NCBI GenBank assembly: GCA_029027985.1
Contig: CP119076.1
Coordinates: 4,834,422-4,898,421 of the forward strand
Length of the DNA: 64,000 nucleotides
Direction: 5' to 3'
DNA from: Klebsiella aerogenes
GTDB taxonomy: Bacteria; Pseudomonadota; Gammaproteobacteria; Enterobacterales; Enterobacteriaceae
The translations under genes were made by a program, and so were the position numbers. A model generated the notes under the pieces. The model was not told the DNA's origin. It saw only the letters and a list, made by a program, of their open reading frames with translations, and did no database searches. This document shows, one piece after another, positions 8,968 to 22,263 of the stretch (its first letter is position 1; the number at the start of each line of letters is the position of its first letter).

Positions 8968-9042
8968 GCCGGATGGCGGTTACGCCTTATCCGGCCGACA
9001 AAAGCACAGCACGTAGGCCGGATAAGCGAAGCGCATCCGGCA
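8968..9042. repeat. REP pair (BIME) between convergent rarD and corA
   Basis: Two head-to-head imperfect palindromes with the core GCCGGAT...ATCCGGC: unit one at about 8968-8996 and unit two at about 9013-9042 in inverse orientation. They are separated by a short spacer (ACAAAAGCACAGCAC). They fill the whole gap between the convergent stop codons, a classic site for such elements. Confidence 0.85.
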
Positions 9043-9048
9043 CAACAA

Positions 9049-9999
9049 CTACAGCCAGTTTTTACGCTTAAAGTAGAGATATGGCGCCAGACCAGCCAGC
9101 ATCATAAAGACGATAGCCCCCGGATAGCCGAAGCTCCAGTGCAGTTCCGGCATAAACTCGAAGTTCATCCCATAGCTGGACGCCACCAGCGTCGGCGGCA
9201 GGAAGACGACGGAAACCACCGAGAAGATCTTAATGATGCGGTTCTGTTCGATGTTGATAAAGCCCATCGCCGCCTGCATCAGGAAGTTCACTTTCTGGAA
9301 CAACGATTCGTTGTGCGGCAGCAGTGATTCGATATCTCGCAGGATCTCCCGCGCCTGCTCAAGCTGGCCTGCCGGCAGGCGCGCCTTGCGCACGAGGAAG
9401 TTCAGCGCGCGCTGGGTATCCATCAGACAGAGGCGTACCTTCCAGCCGATATCTTCCAGTTCCGCCAGTGTCGACAGGGCTTCATCGTATTCATCGCCCT
9501 GATGGCCTTCCATAATCACGCGGCTCAGTTTTTCCAGGTCGCTGTAGATGTTTTCAATTTCATCCGCCAGCTGTTCGATTTTGGTCTCGAACAGATCTAA
9601 CAGCAGCTCGTAGGCGTTGCCATCGACCAGCGTCTGGTTACGGACACGCATGCGGTACAGACGAAAAGCGGGCAGTTCGCGCTCGCGCAGAGTGAACAGG
9701 CGGCCTTCGCGGATGGTAAACGCCACGGTAGAGTTGCCAGCGTGATCGTCGGCATCTTCGAAAAAGAAAAAGGAGTGAATATGTAAACCATCTTCGTCTT
9801 CAAAGAAACGCGCTGACGCTTCGATGTCTTCCAGTTCCGGGCGCGTTGCCAGATTCTGGCCTAATTCCGTTTGCACACGGCTACGTTCGCCATCGTCTGG
9901 CTCGACCAGATCGACCCACACCGAGCTCGCAAGATGCTTGATCTCATCGGCCTCAAGGCGCGTTAAGCGATTATTTTCCAGTTGAAATGCGCTCAGCAT
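9049..9999 (-). CDS. corA: Magnesium/cobalt/nickel transporter CorA
   Basis: The chosen start [15 protein letters not shown] (ATG at 9997-9999) gives 316 residues, the length of E. coli CorA; an in-frame upstream ATG would add 16 non-conserved residues. CorA is a homopentameric inner-membrane channel, the main constitutive Mg uptake route. A long acidic cytoplasmic domain is followed by two C-terminal membrane helices with the signature [11 protein letters not shown] between them and the basic tail YFKRKNWL. It is preceded by an approximately 350-base leader with a strong hairpin. Confidence 0.95.
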   Translation of the reverse strand: MLSAFQLENNRLTRLEADEIKHLASSVWVDLVEPDDGERSRVQTELGQNLATRPELEDIEASARFFEDEDGLHIHSFFFFEDADDHAGNSTVAFTIREGRLFTLRERELPAFRLYRMRVRNQTLVDGNAYELLLDLFETKIEQLADEIENIYSDLEKLSRVIMEGHQGDEYDEALSTLAELEDIGWKVRLCLMDTQRALNFLVRKARLPAGQLEQAREILRDIESLLPHNESLFQKVNFLMQAAMGFINIEQNRIIKIFSVVSVVFLPPTLVASSYGMNFEFMPELHWSFGYPGAIVFMMLAGLAPYLYFKRKNWL

Positions 10000-10354
10000 G
10001 ACCGGGACTCCCAATACAAAAAATTTATCGGACAGTTCGGTGGGCACACAGAAACTATTTGTGTTTCAGACCATTAAGCCTGACTCAGAGCGACGGAAAT
10101 GGGGCGGGTCGCCGACAACCGCTAAGGCTATCGGCATAAGGGGATAGCCTTAGGAGTTGTTCCTGAATGACAGGAAGTTGAGCCAGCATCTACTGGGTGT
10201 GTCCAAGGCGAATGTCCTCTTAGCGTAATCGTGCGCGCATGTTACGCCAGCGCTAAAACGGCGTCAACACGCAAGGTAGCGCTAAAGAGCAAATCCTGCC
10301 CTTTAGCATATAAGGTTAGCAGACTATTACAAAAATATTATATTTTTCTTGATG
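10000..10354 (-). promoter_or_regulatory. corA leader/promoter region
   Basis: No conserved gene lies between corA and the uvrD stop. The complement carries a perfect 11-bp inverted repeat (CTAAGGCTATC with GATAGCCTTAG, 10122-10153) about 125 bases before corA. An ATG-initiated 34-codon frame (MLAQLPVIQEQLLRL...) overlaps this hairpin. In Salmonella the corA leader contains a short ORF, corL, and controls Rho-dependent termination. Whether this frame is the counterpart cannot be told from the sequence, and its ribosome site is weak. Confidence 0.45.
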
Positions 10355-12517
<2,163 letters not shown>

Positions 12518-12550
12518 TGGCACCGCCGGAAGAGAAGGGGTTCCACGAAC

Positions 12551-12570
12551 CCCTGTTAATATATACAGAG
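12551..12570 (-). promoter_or_regulatory. LexA (SOS) operator of uvrD
   Basis: CTGT-TAATATAT-ACAG (12553-12568) matches the LexA consensus CTGT-N8-ACAG exactly and lies about 35 bases before the uvrD start. E. coli uvrD is SOS-inducible through a box at the same place. Confidence 0.85.
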
Positions 12571-12580
12571 TTACTGGTGA

Positions 12581-13297
12581 TTATATCAGCGAGGTCAGAG
12601 ATGCCAACCGTGAAATTTCGATATGCGGCAGCAAGCGGCTATCGGCGGTTTTCATCAGCGAGGCGCCCTGCGGCTTGATCCAGCAGGCCTGCATCCCGCA
12701 GCGAATAGCGCCGGCGACGTCGGTGGTCAGGTCATCGCCGACGTGAAGAATATGCTCAAGCGGCAGATCCAGACGCTCCGCCGCCAGATGGTACATATCG
12801 GCAAACGGTTTGGAGCGGCCATCCGGGCCCGCGCGCAGCACGAAGCGGAAATAGTCGCTCAACCCGAACTGCTCGGGCTGAGCGTTACCATTAGTGATCG
12901 CCACCAGCGGCCACTTCTGCGCCAGCTTAGCCAGCGTATCGTGGGTTTCCTGCGGGACATCGACGCGGCTGCGCCAGTGGGCGAAATTTTCCATCGCCGC
13001 ATCGGCGCCCGCTTTCGCCTGGGCGGCGGAAAGCCCGGCGTCGCGCATCCCCAGTTCCAGCGCGCGGTGGCGCCAGACGGTGACGTCGTGATAAATCTCA
13101 GGCTCGGAGGCCAACAGCGTCTGGCGCAGCCGGTTGAGATCGCTGGCATCAAACTGGCTCAACGCAGGATGGTAATGGCGCACAAACGCCAACGATTCGT
13201 GCATCGTCCGGTCAATCACCGGGCGGTTATCATAAAGGGTATCGTCCAGGTCGAACGTCAATGCTGAGATCGGGCCCAGAGGTCGGTAAAAACGCAT
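12581..13297 (-). CDS. yigB: HAD-superfamily FMN phosphatase YigB
   Basis: 238 residues, the E. coli length. The HAD motif I DLDDTL is at about residues 16-21, with the first Asp as nucleophile; motif II is ITNGN, and [13 protein letters not shown] is the metal-binding motif. E. coli YigB dephosphorylates FMN in the flavin pathway and contributes to persister biology. Its ATG overlaps the xerC stop (TAATG), so it is translationally coupled in the lptM-dapF-yigA-xerC-yigB operon, with uvrD next. Confidence 0.93.
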   Translation of the reverse strand: MRFYRPLGPISALTFDLDDTLYDNRPVIDRTMHESLAFVRHYHPALSQFDASDLNRLRQTLLASEPEIYHDVTVWRHRALELGMRDAGLSAAQAKAGADAAMENFAHWRSRVDVPQETHDTLAKLAQKWPLVAITNGNAQPEQFGLSDYFRFVLRAGPDGRSKPFADMYHLAAERLDLPLEHILHVGDDLTTDVAGAIRCGMQACWIKPQGASLMKTADSRLLPHIEISRLASLTSLI

Positions 13298-14199
13298 TAT
13301 TTCCCCCGTTTAGCGCGCGGATGCGCGGCGTCGTACACCGAGGCAAGGTGTTGAAAATCGAGATGGGTATAGATTTGGGTGGTGGAAAGATTGGCATGGC
13401 CCAGTAGCTCCTGCACACCGCGTAGATCGCCGCTCGACTCCAGCATATGGGTGGCGAAGGAGTGGCGTAGCTTATGCGGATGCACGTGGCTATTCAGCCC
13501 CTGTTTAATGCCCCACTCGGCAAAACGCTTCTGCACGTTACGCGCGGAAATACGCTTCCCCAGCTTCGACAAGAACAGGGCGTCGTCATCGGTACCGAAC
13601 AGGCCGCGTAAATCCAGCCAGTGTTCGATCCACGCGACCGCATTGCGGCCGATCGGCAGGCGGCGCTCTTTGCTGCCTTTGCCCATCACCCACACTTCCC
13701 CTGACTCAAGATCAAGGTGCTTAATATCAAGGTTAACCAGCTCAGAGAGACGCAGCCCCGCGCCGTACATCACTTCCAGCATCGCCCGGTCGCGTACCGC
13801 CAGCGGGTCGTTGAGGTCGATGTCCAGTAGCCGGTTGACATCATCGACGTCGATATTTTTCGGCAAGTGGCGGGGAATTTTCGGCGCGGCAATCCCTTTC
13901 GCCGGGTTGGCGCTCAGCTCGCCCTGGCTGACCATCCAGTCAAAGAAACTACGTAGGGCGGAAAGTCGTAACGCCAGGCTCGCCGGGCCTAAACCCGCGC
14001 GGCGGCTGCGTACCGCAAAACTGCGTACCTGGGCGGCGTCGCACTGCTGCCAGCTTTTCAACCCGGCATCATCCGCCAGCGCAATCAGCGCCTCCAGCTG
14101 CCGCTGGTAGTTAACCAGCGTAATCGGGCTAAGCTGGCGCTCAACGCCGAGGTAGCGCAGGAAGCGATCGACGCAGGCGAACAGCGGGGAATCGGTCAT
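13297..14199 (-). CDS. xerC: Site-specific tyrosine recombinase XerC
   Basis: 300 residues. XerC acts with XerD at the chromosomal dif site to resolve dimers. The N-terminal SAM-like core-binding domain ([17 protein letters not shown]) is followed by the catalytic domain. Its expected Arg is in [10 protein letters not shown], with [12 protein letters not shown] carrying His and Arg, [12 protein letters not shown] carrying the second His, and the nucleophilic Tyr in TQIYTHL. Stop overlaps yigB and start overlaps yigA (ATGA). Order dapF-yigA-xerC is as in E. coli. Confidence 0.96.
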   Translation of the reverse strand: MTDSPLFACVDRFLRYLGVERQLSPITLVNYQRQLEALIALADDAGLKSWQQCDAAQVRSFAVRSRRAGLGPASLALRLSALRSFFDWMVSQGELSANPAKGIAAPKIPRHLPKNIDVDDVNRLLDIDLNDPLAVRDRAMLEVMYGAGLRLSELVNLDIKHLDLESGEVWVMGKGSKERRLPIGRNAVAWIEHWLDLRGLFGTDDDALFLSKLGKRISARNVQKRFAEWGIKQGLNSHVHPHKLRHSFATHMLESSGDLRGVQELLGHANLSTTQIYTHLDFQHLASVYDAAHPRAKRGK

Positions 14200-14903
14200 G
14201 CGCGTTCAATCCAGCGCTCCAGCAAACCGGGCAGCATGCGCGCGATTTCCTGCAGTAGCTGCGTCCCCTGGCCTTGCTGATAATGTTGCGGATCGCGGCT
14301 GCTGAAAAACATCACCCCTGGGGCATCGTCATCGCCCAGCAGCGACATCGCCACCGAACCAATAGCTTTCGCCTCCGGCAACACCACCAGCAATTCTGGC
14401 CCATTAAGCGGCCCAAGATAGTGTCGTTCCTGGCCCAGCCGCTGAATGCGGATGGGTTCAAACGCCTGCCGGCTCAGCGCCAGATGGGTAAATTTAGACG
14501 GCGCGCCAAGATGCCAGCTGTCCGGGAACAGGCGCACCGTCGCGCCCGCCAGGCCAAGCTCACGCGCCCAGCGATGAAAACGATTGAGCATTTCATCCAG
14601 ACTATCGGCCGACGCCAGACGCGTCTGCAGATGAAACAGGCGCTGAAACAGGCTTTGATTCGCCGTCGCCTGTTCCATCAGCAGCGTCATGTTTTCTTCC
14701 AGCACGTTGATATGGTTACGCGCCCGCAGCATGTGCCACTCCACCAGCGAAATGGTACCGCGCACCGGATGCGGGACGCGGATATGTTCTACCTGCGTCG
14801 CATTACGAATAAAGAACTCAGGATTTTGCAGCAGATAATCTACTACCGCGCTATCGTCCAGCGCAGTGGCGAGTTCCTGCTGTTCTTCCCCGATCTGTTT
14901 CAT
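14196..14903 (-). CDS. yigA: DUF484 protein YigA
   Basis: 235 residues, DUF484 family: a predicted cytoplasmic protein with a C-terminal GAF-like fold and an N-terminal coiled stretch ([23 protein letters not shown]). No biochemical role is established. It sits between dapF and xerC with four-base ATGA overlaps on both sides, so it is translationally coupled to both. Full length relative to E. coli YigA, with no sign of decay. Confidence 0.92.
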   Translation of the reverse strand: MKQIGEEQQELATALDDSAVVDYLLQNPEFFIRNATQVEHIRVPHPVRGTISLVEWHMLRARNHINVLEENMTLLMEQATANQSLFQRLFHLQTRLASADSLDEMLNRFHRWARELGLAGATVRLFPDSWHLGAPSKFTHLALSRQAFEPIRIQRLGQERHYLGPLNGPELLVVLPEAKAIGSVAMSLLGDDDAPGVMFFSSRDPQHYQQGQGTQLLQEIARMLPGLLERWIERA

Positions 14904-15724
14904 AGATGAATAAATCCGTCGTAGACGTGTGCCGCCGGGCCAGTCATAAACAACGGTTGACCCGGACCTTTCCAGGCGATGTCGAGACGCCCGCCTGGTA
15001 ATTCCACGCGTACCTCTTCGGCAAGCAAGCCCTGTTGGATACCTACCGCCACCGCCGCACAGGCACCGCTGCCGCAGGCCTGCGTTTCGCCTGCGCCGCG
15101 TTCATAGACGCGCAGACGAATATGGGAGCGTTCCACCACCTGCATAAAGCCGATATTGGCGCGTTCCGGAAAACGTTCGTGGCTTTCCATCACCGGGCCG
15201 AGCGTTTCGACCGCCGCGGTGTCCACACTGTCGACCTGAATCACGCAGTGCGGGTTGCCCATCGAGACGACGCCACACAATACTGTCTGTTCAGCCGCAC
15301 GCATAATATAGGTCTTTTCCGCTTTGTTAGCGCGGAACGGGACCTGGGACGGCTCAAAGTTCGGCTCGCCCATGTTAACGCGCACCAGATCATCTTCCGT
15401 TACGCTTAATACCATACGACCGTTGGCCGTGCTCACGCGGATATCACGTTTATTGGTCAGGCCTTTTAAACGGACAAAGCGGGCAAAGCAGCGTGCGCCA
15501 TTGCCGCACTGCGAAACTTCGCTACCATCAGCATTAAAGATACGGTAGTGGAAGTCCAAATCGGGATCGTACGGCGGTTCAACAACCAATAGTTGATCGA
15601 AGCCGACCCCAAGATGTCGATCCGCCAGGCGACGAATCAGCTCTGGTGAAAAGAAAACATTCTGCGTTACCGCATCAACAACCATGAAGTCGTTGCCAAG
15701 GCCATGCATTTTAGAGAACTGCAT
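14900..15724 (-). CDS. dapF: Diaminopimelate epimerase
   Basis: 274 residues, the family length. DapF converts LL- to meso-diaminopimelate for lysine and peptidoglycan synthesis, without PLP, using two active-site cysteines. The first is in [13 protein letters not shown] and the second in [13 protein letters not shown]. The N-terminal [19 protein letters not shown] is the standard signature. It lies downstream of lptM by about 35 bases and overlaps yigA by four. Confidence 0.97.
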   Translation of the reverse strand: MQFSKMHGLGNDFMVVDAVTQNVFFSPELIRRLADRHLGVGFDQLLVVEPPYDPDLDFHYRIFNADGSEVSQCGNGARCFARFVRLKGLTNKRDIRVSTANGRMVLSVTEDDLVRVNMGEPNFEPSQVPFRANKAEKTYIMRAAEQTVLCGVVSMGNPHCVIQVDSVDTAAVETLGPVMESHERFPERANIGFMQVVERSHIRLRVYERGAGETQACGSGACAAVAVGIQQGLLAEEVRVELPGGRLDIAWKGPGQPLFMTGPAAHVYDGFIHL

Positions 15725-15759
15725 TATCTACTCCAATTGCGCGGAACAGAACGTGATCG

Positions 15760-15963
15760 TTAATAATTAACCTGAGTCGGGCCGCCATTATCGCCGCGAT
15801 CGTTACGATCTGGCGTTGAGCTCTGAATGCCAGGATTCACCGGTTTGGTCGGCGGCGGTGCGGTTTTGTCTGCCGGCGGGAAATACAGCGGCCCTTTCAA
15901 GCCACAGCCGGTCAGGCTGAAGATTGCAAACAGAACGGCAAGCGTGGGTAAAACGTTTTTCAT
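15760..15963 (-). CDS. lptM: LPS-assembly lipoprotein LptM (YifL)
   Basis: 67 residues from MKNVLPTLAV; a longer in-frame ATG seven codons upstream is rejected because it would precede the signal peptide. The lipobox LTGC ends the signal, giving a mature protein starting CGLKGPLYFPPADK, the conserved segment of YifL/LptM. In E. coli LptM stabilises the LptD-LptE translocon during disulfide maturation. First gene of the dapF operon, divergent from cyaY. Confidence 0.92.
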   Translation of the reverse strand: MKNVLPTLAVLFAIFSLTGCGLKGPLYFPPADKTAPPPTKPVNPGIQSSTPDRNDRGDNGGPTQVNY

Positions 15964-16109
15964 TGATAGTTGCCCATGATTCATTCGTTACTGCTTTCTA
16001 TCATCGCAGGAGAAGACGTAAAAGCAAGCGTTTAGCATCCGACTGCGCGCGCTTTTGTTTCGCGCTATACTGCGGCCATCTTCAAAAATCATAAAAGCAG
16101 AATATAACT

Positions 16110-16430
16110 ATGAACGACAGTGAATTCCATCGCCTGGCTGATAGCCTGTGGATGACCATCGAAGAACGTCTGGACGACTGGGACGGCGACAGCGATATCG
16201 ACTGCGAAATCAACGGCGGCGTGCTGACCATCAGTTTTGAGAACGGCAGCAAAATCATCATTAACCGTCAGGAGCCGCTGCATCAGGTGTGGTTGGCGAC
16301 CAAGCAAGGCGGCTACCATTTCGATCTGAAGGGCGACGAGTGGATTTGCGATCGCAGCGGCGAGCGCTTCTGGGATCTGCTGGAGCAGGCGGCGAGCCAT
16401 CAGGCTGGCGAAGCGGTAAGCTTCCGTTAA
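16110..16430 (+). CDS. cyaY: Frataxin-like iron-sulfur assembly protein CyaY
   Basis: 106 residues, the E. coli length. CyaY is the bacterial frataxin, an acidic iron-binding regulator of IscS during Fe-S cluster assembly. The acidic first helix ([23 protein letters not shown]) and the beta-sheet segment [20 protein letters not shown] are diagnostic. Convergent with cyaA across a REP element and divergent from lptM. Confidence 0.95.
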   Translation: MNDSEFHRLADSLWMTIEERLDDWDGDSDIDCEINGGVLTISFENGSKIIINRQEPLHQVWLATKQGGYHFDLKGDEWICDRSGERFWDLLEQAASHQAGEAVSFR

Positions 16431-16440
16431 TCACCTGTTT

Positions 16441-16477
16441 CCCGGATGACGGCGCATCGCGCCTTATCCGGGCTACC
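16441..16477. repeat. REP element between convergent cyaY and cyaA
   Basis: A single imperfect palindrome with arms CCCGGATgACGGCGC and GCGCCTTATCCGGG fills the gap between the two stop codons. It belongs to the same REP class as the pair near 9.0 kb. Confidence 0.75.
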
Positions 16478-16482
16478 CAAAC

Positions 16483-19035
16483 CTAAGAGTAGCGCTGCTG
16501 TAACACCGGCGACGCGACCGCTTCCTGGCCTGTCGGCACTGCGGCGGCAATCGCCTGGCTACGGAATGGAATCACCTGCGTACGCCCGTCGACATCGACA
16601 ATCTGATAGAACTGCGGCAGGTTGAAGTTGATAAAGCTTGAGCCGTAGGTAAAGCGATCGTGTGATGACGAATAGAAGCGGCTGACGTCGCGCACCAGCT
16701 CCTCTTTGCTTCCCTCACAGTGGTGATAAACCTCAGCACGGTTGCTTTCATCAAGAATGTAGATGTTAAAGCCGCTGTCGTTATCATCCGCATCCTCAAA
16801 GAAGAATTGAATAATCCCTTCGCTGGCGAAACCATCTACTACCGCAGGTAGCTTAACGTGGTTGGTTTCGACCTGCACCGACAGACCGTGGAGTTTGTTA
16901 TGCGAAATCGCGCCGTAGAACTCAATGGCGTTTTCCAGCTTCTGCACTGAAACATTAAGACGTTCAAAGAACAGGCCCCATGTCTGGCCGGAGACGCGCA
17001 GCGCTTTAAAGCGCCCGGTATCCTGACGGGTACTGGAGAGGCGCAGTTCAATGCACTCAGAGACCATCTGCTGCACGCGAGTACGGATCAGGCCGCGCAG
17101 GTGTTGGCTATAGCAGAACACTTCGACGCTATCCGGCGGCGCGGCGTCCTGGTGCATTTTGCCGAGAATGGTTTTTAGCGCCTCGATCATCGCCTGCTCG
17201 CCGTTAAAGTGCAGGGTACGCACTTCATTCCACGAGTTGCGATACAGCAGATCAACACTGCCAATCAGGCATTTTTGTTCTTCACCGAAGCTGAAAACAT
17301 CCAGCTTGCGGAAATCGAAGTGCACGACCTGATTGCGGAAAGCCGCCGTCGGGTCATATTCGAGATTGACGATAATCGCCAGATGGCGAATTTCGCACGG
17401 GCTGTACAGCGCTTTTGGCGTCGGCGCCGGTAGGCGTAACGGGAAGTGGTGCGACACATCGGCCACCATCTCCTGCAGCTTCGCCAAATCGACAATGCCG
17501 TTGCCCTTAATAAACAGGCGGGTGCGTGAGGTCAGCAGGCCGTTAAACCAGGCCCAGGCCACCAACTTATTAAGGTAACGGTTATATTCCAGCGGCTGAT
17601 GGCTGATAATCGATTCCATATCCGGCGCGCGATTATACAAATACCAACCGGTACGGTTGGCGCGGCCCGGCGGCACATGGATAAAGGTCAGGTTCGGTTC
17701 CGACAGATCCGGCGAAATTTGCGGGTTGACCAGCGTAACCTTGCCCGGCAGCGCTTCAAAAGCGGCGTACAGCTTACGCGTCAACACGCCGATATCCTGC
17801 GGGCTGGCGGAGACGCTGAGGTTATTGCGCCGCGCGAAACGAATCAGATTACGATAGCTCTGCATCATGGCATCGAGCAGTTCGTTATGCGCCTTGCGCA
17901 CTTCGTCGATTTTCCAGTTAGCGCGGTTGTCGAGCATCATCAGACGCTTTTCATCCCAGCCCCACTCTTTCACCAGCTGGCTGACGACTTCACGCCGCCA
18001 GCCCACGCAGGCGCGTTCGCGGCTGAGTTTTTCACACACTTTCAGGTAGAAGCAGCGACGTACCAGATCAAGGCGGGTGTCGTCTTCGATGGCCTGCAGA
18101 TAGGCGGTTACGCGCTCCAGCATCATGCAGTACGGGTCGAGACCGAATGAGACGATCTCGCCGTCATGCAGGCGCTGTTTAATGTCTTTTGCCAACAGGC
18201 GGTTGTTGGGATATTCCCAGGAGTAGGCTTCCAGCAGCAGCGTTTTCAGCACCGCTTTATACGGGGAGTCGATACTCTTATACAGCTGCCACAGGCTGGC
18301 GCCGAAGTACTCTTCCGCCGATAGCGAACTCAGGCCGCCCAGATCGAGCCACTCGTTTGGCGTCAGCACGCCCTGCGCGTACAGCCCCATCACGTAATCG
18401 TCGTAATGATCTTCTTCGTCGCACGGCACCATATTCCACAGAATACGTTTCCCGGCGAGGCGCACGGCGGTACGGTAGAACTCATCAAGCAATAAAATAT
18501 GCTGGGTCGAACCGCAGTCTTCGCCGCCGAGACTGCCGCTTTCGTTATGACGGAAGCGGTTTTCATCAATCAGGAAGAAGCTAACCTCGACGCCGAGCGA
18601 TGCCGCCCAGCTTTCAAGCAGGCTGCATTTACGCTGCAGCAGCTGGCGCTCTTCGGTATCCAGCCAGGCCTGGTGGCACACCCAGATATCGAGATCGGAA
18701 GAACAGCTTTGCCCAACGGAGGAGGTACTGCCCATCGAATAGACGCCGGTAATCGGCAGCTCGCCTTTCGGCGGCTCCTGCGTCAGCAGGCCACGATGCA
18801 GCTCAAGTTCGTCAAGGTAGTGGCGTTGGGTTTCATCAGGCGTGTAGAGGCAAATGCCGCGGGGAACGTTACCGTCAAGGTAACCCGGCATCAGCGGGTG
18901 ATGATAATGTAGTAATGTCGGCAGAAGACTGTAAACCTGCTGGAAAGCGGGTCCCATGGCAGCAAGCGCGCGATCCACGCGCAGTTGGTTGATGGCATCC
19001 AGTCTCTGTTTCAGTGTCTCAATATAGAGGTACAA
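16483..19035 (-). CDS. cyaA: Adenylate cyclase (class I)
   Basis: 850 residues from a TTG start (19033-19035) reading [15 protein letters not shown], the known inefficient TTG start of E. coli cyaA; the open frame extends 26 codons further without conservation. CyaA makes cAMP. The N-terminal catalytic domain has [19 protein letters not shown] (nucleotidyltransferase signature, about residues 98-116). The C-terminal half is the regulatory domain acted on by the phosphotransferase system (IIA-Glc). A conserved CRP site lies about 125 bases upstream. Confidence 0.96.
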   Translation of the reverse strand: MYLYIETLKQRLDAINQLRVDRALAAMGPAFQQVYSLLPTLLHYHHPLMPGYLDGNVPRGICLYTPDETQRHYLDELELHRGLLTQEPPKGELPITGVYSMGSTSSVGQSCSSDLDIWVCHQAWLDTEERQLLQRKCSLLESWAASLGVEVSFFLIDENRFRHNESGSLGGEDCGSTQHILLLDEFYRTAVRLAGKRILWNMVPCDEEDHYDDYVMGLYAQGVLTPNEWLDLGGLSSLSAEEYFGASLWQLYKSIDSPYKAVLKTLLLEAYSWEYPNNRLLAKDIKQRLHDGEIVSFGLDPYCMMLERVTAYLQAIEDDTRLDLVRRCFYLKVCEKLSRERACVGWRREVVSQLVKEWGWDEKRLMMLDNRANWKIDEVRKAHNELLDAMMQSYRNLIRFARRNNLSVSASPQDIGVLTRKLYAAFEALPGKVTLVNPQISPDLSEPNLTFIHVPPGRANRTGWYLYNRAPDMESIISHQPLEYNRYLNKLVAWAWFNGLLTSRTRLFIKGNGIVDLAKLQEMVADVSHHFPLRLPAPTPKALYSPCEIRHLAIIVNLEYDPTAAFRNQVVHFDFRKLDVFSFGEEQKCLIGSVDLLYRNSWNEVRTLHFNGEQAMIEALKTILGKMHQDAAPPDSVEVFCYSQHLRGLIRTRVQQMVSECIELRLSSTRQDTGRFKALRVSGQTWGLFFERLNVSVQKLENAIEFYGAISHNKLHGLSVQVETNHVKLPAVVDGFASEGIIQFFFEDADDNDSGFNIYILDESNRAEVYHHCEGSKEELVRDVSRFYSSSHDRFTYGSSFINFNLPQFYQIVDVDGRTQVIPFRSQAIAAAVPTGQEAVASPVLQQRYS

Positions 19036-19156
19036 GACATATCGCCTGATGTTCAAAAATCCGACGTACAATAGTACGGAGGATTTCAGTATTTCAACAA
19101 GAACCGTCACCATTCGTCATCGGTGTGGTTGTGATGGACTGCTCACTGACAAATGG

Positions 19157-19178
19157 TTTAAAACGTGATCAATTTAAC
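19157..19178 (-). promoter_or_regulatory. CRP-binding site of the cyaA promoter
   Basis: The complement carries AAATTGATCACGTTTT, the same core as the CRP site that represses the main E. coli cyaA promoter. The arms are ATTGATCACGTT-type rather than perfect TGTGA/TCACA. The 350-base cyaA-hemC gap holds this site plus, presumably, the divergent promoters, which were not assigned with confidence. Confidence 0.7.
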
Positions 19179-19385
19179 ACCTTGCGGATTGACCGTAAAG
19201 AAAGATGCGCTACATACAAGTGTAGCACCGTTTGCCGGGTGTAAATTCCCCACTACGCTTGCGGCAACCGTACTCGCATGAAACGTTAAAAGACGTCATG
19301 CCGGAATCCCACATTAACCGTGAAACTAACATCCATAAAGCAACAATGTTAGGATGGCTCGTGGTCGACAATGACGGTAACAAGC

Positions 19386-20327
19386 ATGTTAGACAAAGTT
19401 TTGAGAATTGCCACACGGCAAAGCCCGCTTGCGCTATGGCAGGCACATTATGTGAAAGAGCGTCTGGAGTCCTGTCATCCGGGGCTTGCCGTTGAGCTGG
19501 TGCCAATGGTCACCCGCGGCGACGTGCTTCTTGACACGCCCCTGGCGAAGGTGGGCGGCAAGGGCTTATTTGTGAAAGAGTTAGAGCTCGCCATGATCGA
19601 AGGGCGCGCCGATATCGCCGTTCATTCGATGAAAGATGTTCCGGTCGAATTCCCCGAGGGCCTGGGGCTGGTCACCATCTGCGAGCGTGAAGATCCGCGC
19701 GACGCGTTTGTGTCCAACCGCTATGCCTCTATTGATGAACTGCCGGCTGGCAGCATCGTTGGCACGTCAAGTTTACGCCGCCAATGCCAGCTGGCCGCCG
19801 AACGTCCGGACCTGGTGATCCGCTCCCTGCGCGGCAACGTCGGTACCCGGCTGGGTAAACTCGATAACGGCGAATATGACGCCATTATCCTTGCCGCCGC
19901 CGGGCTCAAGCGCCTGAAGCTGGAAGCGCGCATTCGTCAGCCGCTGTCGCCTGAGCAGTCTCTGCCGGCGGTCGGCCAGGGCGCGGTAGGTATCGAATGC
20001 CGCCTCGACGACGAATGGACCCAGGCGCTGCTGGCACCGCTTAACCATGCAGAAACCGCCGTGCGCGTGCGCGCTGAGCGGGCGATGAATACCCGCCTCG
20101 AGGGCGGCTGCCAGGTACCGATCGGCAGCTATGCCGAACTGAACAACGGCGAGCTGTGGCTACGGGCGCTGGTTGGCGCGCCGGATGGCTCACAAGTCGT
20201 GCGTGGCGAGCGCCGCGGACGCCCGGAAGAAGCGGAGACGCTGGGCGTATCGTTGGCGGAAGAGTTACTGGATAACGGCGCTCGCGAGATCCTCGCGGCG
20301 GTTTATGATGGAGAAGCCCCGCGATGA
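19386..20327 (+). CDS. hemC: Porphobilinogen deaminase (hydroxymethylbilane synthase)
   Basis: 313 residues from [20 protein letters not shown] (ATG at 19386), matching E. coli; an upstream ATG five codons earlier is less conserved. HemC polymerises four porphobilinogens into hydroxymethylbilane using a dipyrromethane cofactor attached to the Cys of [30 protein letters not shown] is the active-site segment. First gene of hemCDXY; its stop overlaps the hemD start (ATGA). Divergent from cyaA. Confidence 0.97.
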   Translation: MLDKVLRIATRQSPLALWQAHYVKERLESCHPGLAVELVPMVTRGDVLLDTPLAKVGGKGLFVKELELAMIEGRADIAVHSMKDVPVEFPEGLGLVTICEREDPRDAFVSNRYASIDELPAGSIVGTSSLRRQCQLAAERPDLVIRSLRGNVGTRLGKLDNGEYDAIILAAAGLKRLKLEARIRQPLSPEQSLPAVGQGAVGIECRLDDEWTQALLAPLNHAETAVRVRAERAMNTRLEGGCQVPIGSYAELNNGELWLRALVGAPDGSQVVRGERRGRPEEAETLGVSLAEELLDNGAREILAAVYDGEAPR

Positions 20328-21064
20328 GTATCCTGGTCACCCGTCCGCTACCGCAAGGTGAAGAGCTAGTCAGCCGCCTGCGCGCGCTGGGACGCGTGGC
20401 CTGGAGCTTTCCGCTCATTGAATTCACGCCCGGGCGCGAGCTGGCAGCGCTGCCGCGCCAGTTGGCTGAATTAGGCGCGAACGATCTACTGTTCGCGCTC
20501 TCGCAGCATGCGGTAGAGTTCGCCCATGCTCGTCTGCTGCAGGAGGGCAAATGCTGGCCTTCCACCCCCGCCTATTTCGCTATTGGCCGCACGACGGCGC
20601 TGGCCCTGCATACGGTCAGCGGACAAAACATCCGTTACCCGTTAGATCGGGAAATCAGCGAAGTCTTGCTACAATTACCTGAATTACAAAACATTGCGGG
20701 CAAGAAAGCCCTGATTCTGCGTGGCAACGGCGGGCGGGAATTATTAGGCACCACGCTGCGTGAACGCGGTGCCGAGGTAACATTTTGTGAATGTTATCAA
20801 CGTTGTGCGAAGTACTATGATGGTGCGGAAGAGGCGATGCGCTGGCAGTCTCGCGGGGTCACCACTCTGGTGGTCACCAGCGGTGAGATGCTGCAGCAGC
20901 TGTGGTCGTTAATACCCCAGTGGTATCGCGAACGATGGCTCCTGCGCTGTAGCCTTGTCGTTGTCAGCGAACGTCTGGCCCTTCAGGCTCGGGAATTGGG
21001 CTGGCAGGATATTCAGGTTGCCGATAACGCCGACAACGATGCGCTGCTACGCGCATTACAATAA
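20324..21064 (+). CDS. hemD: Uroporphyrinogen-III synthase
   Basis: 246 residues. HemD closes hydroxymethylbilane with inversion of ring D to give uroporphyrinogen III. The N-terminal [20 protein letters not shown] and C-terminal [17 protein letters not shown] match the family, which is otherwise poorly conserved. It starts within the hemC stop and is followed by hemX after about 20 bases. Confidence 0.94.
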   Translation: MSILVTRPLPQGEELVSRLRALGRVAWSFPLIEFTPGRELAALPRQLAELGANDLLFALSQHAVEFAHARLLQEGKCWPSTPAYFAIGRTTALALHTVSGQNIRYPLDREISEVLLQLPELQNIAGKKALILRGNGGRELLGTTLRERGAEVTFCECYQRCAKYYDGAEEAMRWQSRGVTTLVVTSGEMLQQLWSLIPQWYRERWLLRCSLVVVSERLALQARELGWQDIQVADNADNDALLRALQ

Positions 21065-21085
21065 CTCTCAACATTGGAAGCCATA

Positions 21086-22261
21086 ATGACGGAACAACAA
21101 AATCAATCCGCCGTGGTTGAAGAGACCAGGGAGGCCGTGGAAACCACACCACAGCCAGAGAACAATGATAAGAAAAAGGCCGGCAACAAAACCAGCCTGA
21201 CGCTCAGCGCAATCGCCATCGCTATCGCGATTGCCGCAGGTATCGGCCTGTATGGCCTGAGCAAACAGCAAGCCTCGCGTCAAAACGAAACCAGCGCTGA
21301 ATTATCAAACCAGGTCACCGCGTTGCAAAAAGCGCAGGACAGCCAAAAAAGCGAACTGGAAGGCATTATTAAACAGCAGGCTGACCAGTTAAGCGAAGCC
21401 AGACGCCAGCAGGAAACCCTGGCCAAAGCGCTTGATGAAGTACAGCAGAAAGTCGCCGTTATTTCAGGCAGCGACGCCAAAACCTGGTTGCTGGCGCAGG
21501 CGGATTTCCTGGTCAAGCTGGCGGGACGTAAGCTGTGGAGCGATCAAGATGTCACTACCGCCGCCGCACTGCTCAAAAGCGCCGACGCCAGTCTTGCCGA
21601 CATGAACGACCCAAGCCTGATCGGCGCGCGCCGCGCCATCACGGATGACATCGCCGCGCTGTCGGCGGTAAGCCAGGTGGATTACGACGGCATTATCCTC
21701 AAGGTCAATCAGCTCGCGAACCAAATCGACAACCTGCGTCTGGCAGATAATAACGATGACGATTCCCCGATGGATGCCGATAGTGCTGAGCTTTCCAGCT
21801 CCATCGGCGAATGGCGCGTTAACCTGCAGAAAAGCTGGCAGAGTTTTATGGACAGCTTTATTACCGTGCGTCGTCGCGACGAAACGGCAGTGCCGCTGCT
21901 GGCGCCGAATCAGGACGTCTATCTGCGCGAAAATATCCGCTCCCGCCTGCTGGTTGCCGCTCAAGCGGTACCGCGCCATCAGGAAGAAACCTACAAACAG
22001 GCGTTGGAAAACGTCTCCACCTGGGTTCGCGCTTATTACGATACTGAAGACGCCACCACTAAAGCGTTCCTGGAAGAGGTGGATAAACTCAGCCAGCAGA
22101 GTATTACCATGAGCGTGCCGGAAACGCTGCAAAGCCAAAGCCTGCTTGAAAAATTAATGCAAACGCGCGTGCGCAACTTGATGGCGCAGCCTGCTGCCGC
22201 TGCCACTCCGACGCCTGAACCCGCACCGACCGCGCCAGCCCCTGCGCCGCAAGGAGAATAA
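21086..22261 (+). CDS. hemX: HemX, uroporphyrinogen-III methyltransferase-like membrane protein
   Basis: 391 residues from [13 protein letters not shown] (ATG 21086, with GGAAG upstream); an ATG four codons earlier is in the track of the same frame but less conserved. One membrane segment ([21 protein letters not shown], about residues 38-58) is followed by a coiled coil rich in Q, E and K. A conserved domain comes next, and the tail is Ala/Pro-rich. The old methyltransferase label is not supported by an obvious SAM site; its function is uncertain, probably linked to haem synthesis with HemY. Confidence 0.92.
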   Translation: MTEQQNQSAVVEETREAVETTPQPENNDKKKAGNKTSLTLSAIAIAIAIAAGIGLYGLSKQQASRQNETSAELSNQVTALQKAQDSQKSELEGIIKQQADQLSEARRQQETLAKALDEVQQKVAVISGSDAKTWLLAQADFLVKLAGRKLWSDQDVTTAAALLKSADASLADMNDPSLIGARRAITDDIAALSAVSQVDYDGIILKVNQLANQIDNLRLADNNDDDSPMDADSAELSSSIGEWRVNLQKSWQSFMDSFITVRRRDETAVPLLAPNQDVYLRENIRSRLLVAAQAVPRHQEETYKQALENVSTWVRAYYDTEDATTKAFLEEVDKLSQQSITMSVPETLQSQSLLEKLMQTRVRNLMAQPAAAATPTPEPAPTAPAPAPQGE

Positions 22262-22263
22262 CG

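Noticed and set aside
12623-13267. Long open frame opposite yigB
   Set aside because: It is a GC-driven antisense shadow of a conserved gene, with no ribosome site and no recognisable family; the same holds for other long antisense frames in the window.
19036-19113. 26-codon N-terminal extension of CyaA
   Set aside because: The extension has no family similarity; the TTG start known from E. coli cyaA is conserved at 19035.
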